Assembly (NCBI GenBank): GCA_029204225.1
Contig: CM055106.1
Coordinates: forward strand, 34,876,361-34,940,360
Source of the DNA: Diphasiastrum complanatum
Taxonomy: Eukaryota > Streptophyta > Lycopodiopsida > Lycopodiales > Lycopodiaceae
Direction: 5' to 3'
DNA: 64,000 bases
Part shown: piece by piece, positions 1 through 11,325 of the stretch
Layout: the number at the start of each line of letters is the position of its first letter
Position numbering within the stretch: position 1 is the first letter of the stretch
The notes under the pieces: generated by a model
Database searches by the model: none
What the model was told of the DNA's origin: nothing
The model's input: the letters and a program-made list of their open reading frames with translations, nothing else
Position numbers and translations under genes: made by a program

Positions 1-161
1 CAATTGACACTTAAGGTCAATTTGGACAAAAGTACACATTTACATTGATATATCCATGGGTTACAATCTCAAATTGGAGCTGATGTGGAAGCAACCAGAT
101 GTACAAGTTTGCATTTAGCAATGCAATTAGCTTTGAGCCATGAATAGAAATACCCTTCAAT

Positions 162-560
162 TGTTGGATTTATTTCTTCTAGCACCTAAATCCCATTTTA
201 ATTTGCCTCCATTCATGCTGCATATTTACTCGCGTTGTCGCGCAATCTGCATATTCACATGTAAATTCTCACAGGCGAAGAAGAGACAAAAAGGAAAGGC
301 TGACGTCACACCCTCTTCACGCTCATGCAGCTGCGCAAGCCACCCACGATCTCCTACAGATAGCACATCCACCTTGTACTTTCTTCATCTGCACACCTAT
401 AACATTATGTATATCGAATACCATTTGCGTATTTAATAACAGAGATCAACAGTGAAGAAGTTAGTAAGCGAGAGAGAACGAAGAAGAGAAGCTTATCAGA
501 GATAAACAAAAGTAGATGCTCTGTGCATTGATTATTTAATTTGTCAGCAATAAGGTTTCA
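162..560 (+). repeat. 5' LTR of element A
   Basis: About 399 bases, beginning TGTTGGATTT and ending near GGTTTCA, so TG...CA termini. It matches 4242-4472 joined to 9679-9870, except for point changes and a roughly 26-base insertion in the 3' copy around 4407. It contains a TGACGTCA element (301-308), a bZIP-type site that may act in transcription. The exact 3' end is uncertain by about three bases because the normal internal boundary is deleted. Confidence 0.85.
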
Positions 561-585
561 TCCTGAAGTGTGAGATATAGCTTCC

Positions 586-1150
586 AAGCTACATCTCAAG
601 AAGAAATTCTACTCCCTCAAGATGATGAATGGTGATTCTCTACAGAATCACATTAATCAGTTCAAGAACCTGCTAAGACAAATGGCCATTGTCGGACATT
701 GACGATCAAGACGCAGTGATGCAACTGCTTACAAGCTTGCCAAGCTTTTACGGCTTCTGGGTGATGATCATCACAACTCATCCAGAATTGACTCTTTCGA
801 GAGTCATTACTATGTTGTTGCAGGAAGACACGTGGAGGAACAAAGCCTCAAGTTCCTCAGCTGATTCTCATGCATTGTACACCAACAAAAACACGACAAA
901 GCAGAAGAAGAAGAAAGGCCCAAAGCAATCAAAGCCAGACCAAAAACCAACTCAGCACAAGGAACAATTGAATCTGCATACAAAGAAGAAGCTGTTCTAC
1001 AGATACTGCAAACGAACCACGAAATACAAGACTGCCGAATACTTCAAGCAAAGAACAACAATAAGGGACAATCGAATCAAGTGGCGAATGCAGCTGCAGA
1101 AGCTCCACTGCCTATTCAAGAAGTGGATCGTGATGCCTTCATGACCAGCT
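586..1150 (+). pseudogene. Copia gag remnant, element A
   Basis: Gag forms the particle that packages retrotransposon RNA. The reading starts mid-domain at 586 and changes frame near 690. The second frame (689-1144) has the typical Copia gag run MQLLTSLPSFYGFW and a later LTLSRVITMLLQED segment, then a Lys/Gln-rich tail. The expected CCHC zinc knuckle is degraded; only a piece around 995-1020 hints at it. The N-terminal half and the start codon are gone, so this is a 5' deletion as well as a frameshifted copy. Confidence 0.75.
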
Positions 1151-1158
1151 ATTAAGGA

Positions 1159-2600
1159 GCATCTGACGACAATTCTTGGTTCCTGGATTTCGGAGTCACT
1201 CAGCATATGACTAGTCTCATTGGCTGTTTCGAGTCCTATACATCTTACAGTACCCAGAAATATGTCCACCTTGGTGACAATAGCACACAGGCTATTAAAG
1301 GTGAAGGCACTATAAGATTAAACTTTGCCAATGATCAGTCTAAGCTACTCTCTAAAGTCCTTTATGTACCAAATCTATCTACGAATCTGCTCTCTGTAAG
1401 TAGAATCACAAATCTAGAATACAAAGTAGAATTCGAATGTGATCAGTGTAAAGTAGTTGATAGGACAAGCAAGATCCTAGCACTCGGAAAGAGGCATGGA
1501 TACTTGTACAAATTGAGTCCTTGTTTTTTTGCCTCTAGTCAGGCTCTCAGTACTTCAATTCACTCAAATAAAGATTTACTTTGGCATTATAGACTTGGTC
1601 ATTCAAATCATGCTGTTGTACAATGAATGTCTAGACAATCTATTGTTCTTGATCTCGACTATCCTCGCGAAAGAGTCAAGTTACCTGTCTGTCAAGACTG
1701 TCTAGTTGGTAAACAGACTAGGAAACCTTTTAAATCAAGCCATCAGCACATTGCTAGAGGATTGCTAGATGTTGTGCATTCAGGTATTTGTGGCCCGATG
1801 AAAAATCCTTAGCTGAAGGATGCCAAGTATTTTATAGCTTATATTAATGAATTTTTCAGAAGGACCATGGTGTATTTTATAAAGAAGAAATCAGAAGCCT
1901 TCAACTGCTTCAGAATCTTCAAGGAGCATGCAGAGAAGGAGACTGGAAGGATGATTAAGGCCCTCAAGTCAGACAACGGTGGAGAATATATCTCTATCGA
2001 GTTTAAGGAGTACTGCCAAAGCCAAGGCATTGAGCAGCAATTCATCACTCCTTATAGTCCTTAGTCTAATGGCTTAGCCGAGAAGAAGAACTGTACTCTG
2101 GTCAAATCTGCCAAATGTATGTTATCGCATGCATCGTTGCCTAAGAGATTTTGGGCTGAAGCTGTCTCCACTACAGCCTACGTCCAGAACCGATGTTCGA
2201 CCAAGGCCCTCTCAGACAAGACACCCCACGAGGTGTGGACAGGCTCTAAGCCTTCTTTGAAGAACCTAGGAGTGTTTGGGTGCATTGCCCACGCGCAGAT
2301 CCTAAAAGACACGAGGAAGAAATTGGACTTCCAAGGTCTCAAGACCATCCTGATCGGATATACTTCATCTGATAATACTTATAAGCTACATGATTCTGAT
2401 ACCCAGCAAATCTTGTATAGCCGGGATATAGTCTTCATCGATGATCAGTTCGTCGACCTCAAAGGCAAGGATGTTGCTCAAGAAGAACCCTCGTCACCTG
2501 CCATTGACACGACAGTCCGAGCTTCTCGCTCAGGCGTGTCTAAAGTCGACCCACTTCGAGACAACGAATCATATGAAGATGTTGCTGCTACCTAGCAACA
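1159..2600 (+). pseudogene. Protease and integrase remnant, element A
   Basis: The frame is continuous from 1207 to the RT region, with in-frame stops. The protease site reads LDFG instead of D-S/T-G, so it would be inactive. The integrase zinc region follows (HYRLGH, then CQDCLVGK near 1700). The first catalytic Asp is replaced: the motif reads VHSGICGPM near 1780. The second Asp is kept in KSDNGGEY (about 1970) and the Glu in NGLAEKKN (about 2075). Stops lie at 1624, 1810, 2062 and 2593; most are explained by CAG to TAG or CGA to TGA. The C-terminal part (GVFGCIAHA, LIGYTSSD) is well kept. Confidence 0.85.
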
Positions 2601-2622
2601 AATCCCAGGAGCGGTTCTTCAG

Positions 2623-3440
2623 TTGAATCCTCCCATAAGATCAAGTCGAGTGCTCACACAGCCCACAAGGTATACTCCTAAGTATGTCTGTCTCTTGATA
2701 CAGGAACCGACGACAGTCGAAGATGCACTCAGCCAACGAGACTCTAAATTCTGGAGAGAAGCTATGGACAAAGAGTATCCCTCTCTGATCAAGAACCAAA
2801 CATGGTCATTACTCGAAGCTCCTATTGGTTGCAATATCATTTATTGCAAATGGATCTTTAAGATCAAATACAATGCCAATGGAGCAACTGACCGAAGGAA
2901 GGCAAGACTGGTAGCATGAGGATTCACCCAGATCCCGAATGTCGACTACAGTGAGACTTTTAGTCCAGTCGTCAAACATTCGTCGATCTGAATGCTCCTT
3001 TTTTATGCTGCAGCTGCTGACCTCAAAGCGCATCAACTTGATGTACAAACAGCCTATCTGAATGGAGTGATACAAGAAGATATCTACATGATCCAGCCCG
3101 AAGGACACGTTCTGGAAGGTATGAAAAATCATGTCTGTAAACTCCACAAAGCACTATACGGCTTGAAACAGTCTACCAGAGCTTGGTTTCAGAGGATCAA
3201 CACATTACTCATTGATCAAGGATTCAAACCAAGTACTGTTGATTGCAAAGTCTATTCCAAGTCAGTACAACAATCCTTCATTATCATCACCTTGTACGTG
3301 GATGATACGTTGCTCTTCAGCAACAATACCAATATGATCAAGGATTCAAACCAGATGCTATTTTAAGAGTTTGACATGACTGATCTGGACAAAGCTCACT
3401 TATATCTGGGAATTCAAATCCACAGAGATAGAGCAATTTG
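2623..3440 (+). pseudogene. Reverse transcriptase remnant, element A
   Basis: Copia reverse transcriptase. Visible motifs in order are WREAMDKEY, WIFKIKYNA, KARLVA, DYSETFSPVV, QLDVQTAYLNG, HKALYGLKQS and the catalytic YVDDTLLFSNN near 3295-3325. Stops at 2917, 2989 and 3364 interrupt the frame. Just after GIQIHRDRAI (about 3435) roughly 20 codons are missing before the RNase H linker, and the frame changes. The YVDD box is intact, so the enzyme was lost by nonsense changes and a deletion rather than by active-site mutation. Confidence 0.85.
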
Positions 3441-4215
3441 ATGAATTGTAAATTAGCTCACTCACCAATGGATCCAGACCTACATCTGTCAAAGGACCAA
3501 TGTCCTCAGACCAAGCAGGAAGTGGAGCAAATGAGAGAATACCCTTATCAATCGATACTAGGATCTCTCATGTACGCAATGGTCTGTACAAGACCTGATA
3601 TCTCTTTTGTTGTAAGCTCACTCAGCCAATACATGGCTAATCCTGGCATTACCCATTGGAAGGCTCTCATACGAGTCATGAGATATATTCGAGCTACCAT
3701 GGACAAGTGCATTTGCCATGGAGATGTTAGCAATGACAGTCTCCATCAGCTCAGTGATTATTCTGATGCAAGCTGGGGAGGAGATGTAGATAATTGTAAA
3801 TCCACATCTGGATTTACATTCTTCTTCAATGGCGGTCCTATCTCACGGAATAGTCGTAAGCAAACTTTTGTTGCAGTTTCTTCTACAGAAGCAGAATACA
3901 TTGCTGATTCTCAATCAATCAAGGAAGCGTTTTGGTTGAGAAATTTACTGTCAGATGTTAATCTGAATCAGTATAGCCCTACAATTTTATTTGTGATAAT
4001 CAGAGTTCTATTGCCTTATCGGCCAACCCTAGATTTCACTCTAGGAGTAAGCACATTGAAATCAGATATCACTACATCAGGGACAAGGTTCTTAACAAAG
4101 AATTAAGCTTAACGTACTGCAGAATGCAGGACATGGTTGCAGACATATTCACGAAAGCACTCAGTGTTAATGCACACAACAAATTTTGTGCACTGCTTAG
4201 TCTGAAGATCAAGGC
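3438..4215 (+). pseudogene. RNase H remnant, element A
   Basis: C-terminal RNase H part of Copia pol. It shows LGSLMYAMVCTRPDI, DYSDASWGGD (a catalytic Asp), SSTEAEYIA (a catalytic Glu) and WLRNLL. A frameshift near 3990 ends the main frame at 4106. The true tail, with ADIFTKAL, continues in another frame to about 4215. The polypurine tract follows directly. Confidence 0.85.
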
Positions 4216-4230
4216 ATTCACGGGTCCAAA

Positions 4231-4241
4231 TTAAGAGGGGG
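4231..4241 (+). other. Polypurine tract of element A
   Basis: A short AAGAGGGGG purine run ends directly before the TGTTGG start of the 3' LTR at 4242. This is the expected plus-strand priming site for reverse transcription. Confidence 0.7.
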
Positions 4242-4472
4242 TGTTGGATTTATTTCCTCTAGCATCTAAATCCCATTTTAATCTGCCTCCATTCATGCTG
4301 CATATTTACTCGCGTTGTCGCGCAGTCTGCATATTCACATATAAATTCTCACATGCGATAAAGAGATGAAAAGCAAAGGTTGACGTCACACCCTCTTCAC
4401 GCTCATGCAACTGCGCTAACAAATTGGACAACGACTGCAGCCACCCACGATCTCCTACAGACAGCACCACCT
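4242..4472 (+). repeat. 3' LTR of element A, left part
   Basis: Matches 162-about 372 of the 5' LTR with scattered transitions and one 26-base insertion near 4407. It stops at CACCT, where element B begins. The right part resumes at 9679. Confidence 0.9.
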
Positions 4473-4746
4473 AGTTAGAATTAAAGTAGAATCACTGTGC
4501 TACTATACTGTGGGTCCTATCAGTGGATAAGGATCAGTTGGCCTTGCCACGAGGCAAGTCGACGGGACATGCGTCCCATCAACGGCAACCTGGGTCAAGC
4601 ATGGGTTGTCTGAGTGAACAACTATATGTATAGTGTAATTTCGTTCTGAGAAATACAGTTGCTATGTGAGCTTGCTGTGGAGAGTGTTTTTTGTCTGTGT
4701 TACTGTGTAGCATGATCTGTGTTCCTGTGCAAAGCAAATTCTAAGT
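4473..4746 (+). repeat. 5' LTR of element B
   Basis: 274 bases, from AGTTAGAATT to AATTCTAAGT. The ends form an imperfect inverted repeat with a perfect TTAGAATT/AATTCTAA core but do not have the usual TG...CA. The end is set by the primer site that starts directly after it and by the CACCT flank before it. Confidence 0.85.
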
Positions 4747-4760
4747 TGGTATCAGAGCCG
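4747..4760 (+). other. Primer binding site (tRNA-iMet type) of element B
   Basis: TGGTATCAGAGCCG directly follows the LTR. TGGTATCAGAGC is the standard complement of the plant initiator tRNA-Met 3' end used by most Copia elements. Confidence 0.9.
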
Positions 4761-6041
4761 TACAGGGAGTGTACATAGTACATCATCATCATTGAAAAGA
4801 GCTTCGGGAGAACTGTCTTCTGAGAGTTTGGGGTTTACGACGGGTTGAAGACGGAAGGAGAAACATTGGTGCAGAGAGTTTAACACACAGAAGCTTGGTA
4901 AGCTTGAGACTGTGTGAAGATTCAGAGACAAGGGTTGTCGGCTGAATCAGAACCTCAGCAAACAGAATTTTGAAATTCCAAAGCAGGCTATTCGGTGTTT
5001 GCAGTTAGTGTGCAATCAATTGGACACCGTTTGACAAACGGTGTGAAGCTTCATCTTTTCAGTAGTAGGGCGACCTCAAAGCAATTGATTTGGCTAGCCA
5101 GAGACCTGTGAAAAGCAAGCCAAGTTCAAGGCTGTGATAAAAACCCTGGTCTAGGGTTTGGAAGCCAAAAAGCAAAGTTTTCTCTCTATTCTGAACTATT
5201 TTCCGAGCTGTAAAAGCACACAGGAGGGCGCCCTAGCAGTGCGAGCCTGATCAGGAGTGGCCGTGGACAGCCGCGACTCAGAGAGAGAGAGAGAGATTGT
5301 TGAAAAATCCTCAAGGGAGCCATAGCTGGAAAACGTAGAAGGAGGAAGAGCCCGCAGGCAGATCGCGCGCGGTGGAGAGAGGTGGGTTCCTAGCGTTCCG
5401 GAGTGAGTAGTGCTTGTAGGCACATGGATCAACGCATAAAAGCATCTAGGACCGTAGGATGAGTCCCTATGAAGATCAATGATTGAAATTATGCTTTTGG
5501 AAAGCAGTGTGAGCCTTTGGATCAGAATAAGCCATTAAATGACAAGTCAAGGGGCTGTGAAAGTTTGAAGGACAATTAGGCCTTCAATTTCATTAAAAAA
5601 TTTCGTACGGAAATGGGAGTTGGGTCCCTTCACAGGTGAAGAGTGAAGTTTCTTCAAGGTGAAGAAACAATTAAAAAACAAAGAAAATCTCTATTTTTGG
5701 GTCCTTTGCCTGTTTTGACCCAAACGAAAGGCTATAACTTCCAAACGAAGGGCACTCGGACTGTATTTGCAAGTACGGCATAGAAAAACAGAGTGATTGC
5801 AGCGGAGAAAGTGTTCGTAGTGCGTCATAAGTGATTTCACCATTCTACTGGGCACGAAGTTGGGAGTTGACGACTGAGTGCATTTCGGAAGGCGACGCCG
5901 AATTGGCTTTCAAATTGGTGGAAAAGCGGCGAGTGGCCTGGTAAGGGAAAAAGTGCAAATCATTATTTTCAACTTCTGACATCACTGTTGGCCTTGGCAT
6001 ATTGTTTTTAGCCTACGGCAGAAGTTTCAAACAGTTTTGCG
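4761..6041 (+). other. Untranslated leader of element B
   Basis: About 1.28 kb between the primer site and the gag start. I see no convincing ORF. A short GA run lies near 5280-5297. A leader of this length is usual for Copia elements and may hold packaging signals, but none can be recognised by eye. Confidence 0.6.
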
Positions 6042-6800
6042 ATGGCAAACATGGGAGAGTCCATTTTGAGTGAAAGTAGCAAATTGGACGGGATTTCCAA
6101 CTATGCAGTGTGGAAATTCAAAATGAAAAACATACTGATGGAGAAAGACATGTGGGAAGTCGTCACAGGTGATGAGAGAAGGCCGCCAAATGAAGCGGAT
6201 ATCAAAGTGTTCGACAAAAAAGATGAGGAAAGCTTTGACCTTCATTAACTTGTCAGTGAAGGATCACATCATTACCCACATATGTGATGCTGTGACACCC
6301 AGACAGGCATGGGATGTGCTAAAGGAGCAGTTCGAGACGTCAAATCCATCAAGAATCATGTTTCTGAAGTCAAAGTTGAATAGTGCCCGAATGGAGCAAG
6401 GAGAGCACATTCAGACGTACATGACCAGAATCAAGACAATGAGGGATGAACTACATTCTATTGCTGAGCGCATACGGCATTGCAGAACCCTATCAGATGT
6501 TTGTGAGCGAAATAGCATCAAGAGAAAGGTTGCCAACCTTTGACGAGCTCATAGGAATCTTGATGCAGGAAGAGCAACGACGAGAAATGGTGAAAGCTAG
6601 ACGTCAAAATACTGACGATCAAGCACTTGCGACACGCCAAAAAACAAGACAAGGGCAAGGGCAAGAAGAAATCTAAGCAGCAATTTGCCAAGTCTCAGGA
6701 GGATGAGGGATCTTCCAGTAAGACCAAAAAGAAAGGCAAGTGCTTCCATTGTGGTAAAAAGGGCCATTGGAAAAGTGAAGATCACAAATTCTAGGCATAA
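6042..6800 (+). pseudogene. Copia gag remnant, element B
   Basis: Gag of the Copia type. The start ATG at 6042 is followed by a gag N-terminus with LDGISNYAVWKFKMKNIL, typical of Tnt1-like elements. The frame breaks near 6230 and again near 6460; the pieces run 6042-6248, 6169-6543 and 6446-6676. The zinc knuckle near 6745-6790 reads CFHCGKKGH but its final Cys is replaced (KSED). Two stops follow shortly after. Gag would therefore not be made whole. Confidence 0.85.
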
Positions 6801-6899
6801 CAAGGCAAGGGAAAACCAAAGCAAGCAAGTAACCTTGTCAATGAGGGTGAGATTGAAGACTCTAGCATCTTCATATCTGCATTGTCATCTAATCAAGAT

Positions 6900-8165
6900 G
6901 ATCAAGTGTGGTATATTGACTCGGGAGCCACAAGGCACATGACAGGTAACAAGAATTGGTTCAGTAGCATGAAAGTGTTGGATAATTGAATGTCCGTTTC
7001 ACAGGCAAATGGCGAGGTGTGCAAGATCAAGGGGATAGGCACTGTTTCAATCCAACTACCTGATGGAAAAAGCAGGATGATCAGGGAGGTACTTTACGTA
7101 CCAAGTCTGAAGAAAAATCTACTTTCTGTTGGAGTCATTACTGATCAAAAGCTGAAAGTAGAATTCGCCCATGATCGTTGCTTTGTGAAGGATGTGAACC
7201 AAAAGTTCAAAGTTATTGCGGATGGAGTAAGGGAGCCCAATACAAAATTGTACAGGTTGAATGCTACAATCAAGAGGCAACATGGACCTGTATCGTCCAT
7301 TCCATCGCAAACTGAGTTGTGGCATAAGAGGCCTGGTCACTTGAACTTGGGAAGTCTCAGTTTGATGAGGAAATTGGAGATGGTAATATGATTGCCTAAA
7401 ATTGAAAACTACTTGAAATCGATGTGCGAATCATGTGTATATGGGAAGCAACATCGTGAGAAGTTCAATAAAGGGGGTGTTGCGAGAGCAAAGAACATCC
7501 TGGATTTAATCCACACAGATTTATGCGGGCCTATGAGGACCATGTCCTTAGGTAAAGCCTTCTATTTCATGACCTTTATTGATGATATGTCACAAAAGAC
7601 GTGGATTCACTTCTTGAAGAAGAAATCAGATGCATTTGACAACTTCAAGAGCTTCAAAGCATTGGTCGAAAATCAAACAAGTAGGAAGATCAAAGTCCTA
7701 AGATCAGATAGTGGAGGTGAGAACAAGTCTAATGACTTCAATGATCTTTGTGATCAATGTGGGATTAAAAGACAATTTACGAAACCTCATACTCCTGCTC
7801 TCAATGGTGTAGCTGAGCACAAGAATCGTACGATTGTGGAAAGTGCTAGATCTATGCTAGCTGAGATGAAACTACCAAAGGATTTTTGGTCAGAAGCATG
7901 CAGTATGGCAATCTATCTTCAAAATAGAAGTCCTACCATTGCCATACCAAAGATAACACCTGAGGAAGCATTCACGAAGAAGAAGCCAAAGGTGAACCAC
8001 TTGCGAATCTTTGGATGTAAGGCCTTTGTACACGTTTCTAAGGAAGAGAGACATAAACTTGATGTAAAAGCTATCAAGTGCATATTCCAAGGATATGATG
8101 ATCATGTGAAGGGCTATAGATGTTTTGATCCAGTGGAAAAAAAAAGTTCATATAAGCCGTGATGT
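6900..8165 (+). pseudogene. Protease and integrase remnant, element B
   Basis: The protease site YIDSGATRHMT (about 6912) is intact. Stops lie near 6987 and 7389. The pre-integrase zinc region has LWHKRPGHLN and later CESCVYGK. All three integrase catalytic residues are kept: Asp in IHTDLCGPM (about 7520), Asp in LRSDSGGE (about 7710) and Glu in NGVAEHKNRT (about 7815). The C-terminal part (LRIFGCKAF, CIFQGYDD) runs to a frameshift at about 8140, in a run of A. This is the best preserved part of element B. Confidence 0.88.
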
Positions 8166-8530
8166 TATCTTTGATGAATCCAAGATGTATGAAGACGAGG
8201 ATGCTGAGAAGATAGATACATCCAGTGGGAAAGATGGTATAGTGAGAATACCACCTGATGATGGTCCATTCATTGACCTTCCAAGTGATGAACATGAGGA
8301 TACATCTCAGGATACTACTACTCAACCTCAAGAGACAGGTTGGAGAGGTAGGGACAAACCTTTTGGTGCAAGAAGGGTGACAAACGCAAGGAGAAGGATG
8401 TACCGTGGGATACATTTTCACCAGGAAGCCAATCACCTGACAGGAAGCTCCCTAAGTGGTTTGAGAGATTGTTGGAGAGCCGCGACATGGATGACTTTCC
8501 AGCATTATTGCCTTGGAGTAGAGGTGTGGC
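8166..8530 (+). pseudogene. Spacer with reverse transcriptase deleted, element B
   Basis: After ISRDVIFDES the sequence passes through an acidic spacer (DLPSDEHED) and reaches CLGVEVWQKGHEVSLTQ by 8520. That motif lies at the end of reverse transcriptase in intact Copia elements. The palm region with the YVDD box, roughly 200 codons, is missing. The break lies between about 8440 and 8510. Confidence 0.8.
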
Positions 8531-9350
8531 AAAAAGGACACGAAGTGAGTTTAACACAGGTGAAGTATGTCAAAGAGTTGCTGCACAGGTTTAGGTTGCA
8601 GGATTGCAAACCAGTGAATACTCCTATTGAACCAAGTAAAAAGCTTTCTAAGATTGATGAGTCACATTCATTTGATGCTACGCTGTATAGGCAGTTAGTA
8701 GGGAGCTTGATTTACCTTACCACGACTAGATTAGATATATGCTATGTTGTTGGCATTGTAAGTCAGTTTATGGTAGCACCTATGGAAATGCATTGGAAGT
8801 AGCTAAACGCATTTTGCGTTATGTGAAAGGCACTTCAGAGTATGGCTTGATTTGAAGGAAGCATGATGGTTTACCTGAGTTGTGTGGCTATGTGGATGCA
8901 GATTGGGGAGGTGACTATGATGATCATAGATCCACCACAGGGTATGTATTCCAGTTTTGTAGTAGTTGGTTTTCCTGGTCTAGTAAGAAGCAAAGTACAA
9001 TTGCTCTTTCAACCACAGAGGCAGAGTATAAGGCAATGTGTAGTGCAATACATGAAGCTATATGGTTGAGACAAATCTTGGAAGAAGTTGGCATGAAGCA
9101 AAAAAATCCCACGATATTACATAGCGACAGTTAGAGTGGCATTCAGCTAGCAAAGAATCCAGTGTTCCATGCGAAATCTAAACACATTGAGATTCAATAT
9201 CACTTTATATGTGAGAGGCTGCTGAGTCGTGAAATTCATGTTGTTCATTGTAGCACAGAAGAACAACTAGCTGATATTTTCACTAAGCCACTTGTTGGAG
9301 AAAAGTTTGATAAGTTTAGATCAAAGCTTTCTGTACTTAAAGTTTGTTGA
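8531..9350 (+). pseudogene. RNase H remnant, element B
   Basis: RNase H end of pol. It has YVKELLHRF, LVGSLIYLTTTRLDI, a frameshift near 8795, then [21 protein letters not shown], a TAG at about 9132 inside the HSDS-SGIQLAKN region, and ADIFTKPLVGEKF near the end. The TAG fits a CAG to TAG change. The frame then runs cleanly to a TGA at 9348. Confidence 0.87.
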
Positions 9351-9392
9351 CTTTAAAGCTATGTATATGATTGTATATAAAGTAGACTCTAC

Positions 9393-9404
9393 TTTAAGGG
9401 AGAG
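9393..9404 (+). other. Polypurine tract of element B
   Basis: An AAGGGAGAG purine run ends just before the 3' LTR start at 9405. The upstream stretch also repeats CTACTTTAAG, a common feature before Copia 3' LTRs. Confidence 0.7.
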
Positions 9405-9678
9405 AGTTAGAATTAAAGTATAATCACTGTGCTACTGTACTGTGGGTCCTATCAGTGGATAAGGATCAGTTGGCCTCACCACGAGACAAGTCGACGGGAC
9501 ACGCGTCCCGCCAACGGCAACCTGGGTCATGCATGGATTGCCTGAGTGAACAACTATATGTACAGTGTAATTTTGTTTTGAGAAATACAGTTGCTATGTG
9601 AGCTTGCTGTGGAGAGTGTTTTCTATCTGTGTTATTGTGTAGCATGATCTGTGTTCCTGTCCAAAGCAAATTCTAAGT
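9405..9678 (+). repeat. 3' LTR of element B
   Basis: 274 bases, co-linear with 4473-4746 and with no indels. About 18 point differences are seen by eye. It ends AATTCTAAGT and is followed by CACCC, then by the rest of the LTR of element A. Confidence 0.9.
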
Positions 9679-9870
9679 CACCCTCTACTTTTTTCATCGT
9701 ACACCTGTAACATTATGTATATATCAAATACCATTTGCGTATTCAATAATAGAGATCAATAGTGAAGAAGTTAGTAAGCGAGAGAGAATGAATAAGAGAA
9801 GCTTATCAGAGATAGACAAAAGTAGATGCTTTGTGCATTGATTCTTTAGTTTGTCAGCAATAAGGTTTCA
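9679..9870 (+). repeat. 3' LTR of element A, right part
   Basis: Continues the 3' LTR of A after the inserted element: CACCCTCTACTTTTTTC matches the CACCTTGTACTTTCTTC stretch of the 5' LTR near 371, and it runs to GGTTTCA at 9870. This proves that B was inserted after A had its two LTRs. Confidence 0.92.
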
Positions 9871-10320
9871 TCCCTTTTACAGTTTGAATAAGCTTTGTAG
9901 GGCACGCGGTTTCGTCCGCTACTCTTGTGCTCTACCGCATTATTGACATGTATACTTGATATACTTAATCTGATACAGTTCTTTGTTCTGCATTCAAATT
10001 TGTGTTAATATTGCTATGGTTATAATTCATTCAGTCTGATCTTTCTAGTTGCTCCTTCTGGTAATAGACGACTAACATTTAGTCATGTCTTTTGCAAATG
10101 TTTCGCAACTAATTATCAGTCGAGCACTGTCTAGCTCTTCGCGAATCATTCGCAACACATAATTTGTCTAGCTATTCGCGACAAATTATTCTTCTGGCGC
10201 TTTGTTCATTGATGTTTGGCTACGTAATCAAGAACGGCTGTGATTTCCATCACTAACGTTCTGTTCATTCTGATAGGCGTAGTCATGCTTTTGGAGAGAG
10301 TCGCATAGTTGAGAGAGAGA

Positions 10321-10321
<1 letters not shown>
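9871..10321. other. Intergenic stretch without recognisable genes
   Basis: No ORF of note. Short TTCGCGA/TTCGCAA motifs recur between 10095 and 10180 (TTCGCAACT, TTCGCGAATC, TTCGCAACAC, TTCGCGACAA). Their role is unknown. Confidence 0.4.

Positions 10322-11325
<1,004 letters not shown>

Larger units (their letters stand above)
4473..9678 (+). mobile_element. Copia LTR retrotransposon B, nested in element A
   Basis: A 5.2 kb Copia element in the same orientation as its host. It has two 274-base LTRs, a good tRNA-iMet primer site, a 1.3 kb leader, decayed gag-pol and a purine tract before the 3' LTR. The flanks are CACCT on the left and CACCC on the right; the undamaged copy of the target in the 5' LTR of A reads CACCT, which supports a 5-base target duplication with one later change. 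The two LTRs differ at about 18 of 274 positions by eye, 15 of them transitions, with no indels. Most of the reverse transcriptase is deleted, so it is not autonomous. Confidence 0.92.
162..9870 (+). mobile_element. Copia LTR retrotransposon A, interrupted by element B
   Basis: This is an old Ty1/Copia element. Its 5' LTR begins TGTTGGATTT at 162 and the same sequence restarts at 4242 after a purine-rich tract. The 3' LTR is cut at 4472 and resumes at 9679, because element B inserted there. The internal region keeps the Copia order gag, protease, integrase, reverse transcriptase, RNase H, but has many stops and frameshifts. The primer binding site and the start of gag are missing: gag-like codons begin about 25 bases after the LTR. 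I found no convincing target duplication (TCAAT before 162 against TCCCT after 9870). It cannot move on its own. Confidence 0.9.

Noticed and set aside
162-166. Target duplication for element A
   Set aside because: TCAAT and TCCCT do not match well enough, and the LTR end is uncertain.
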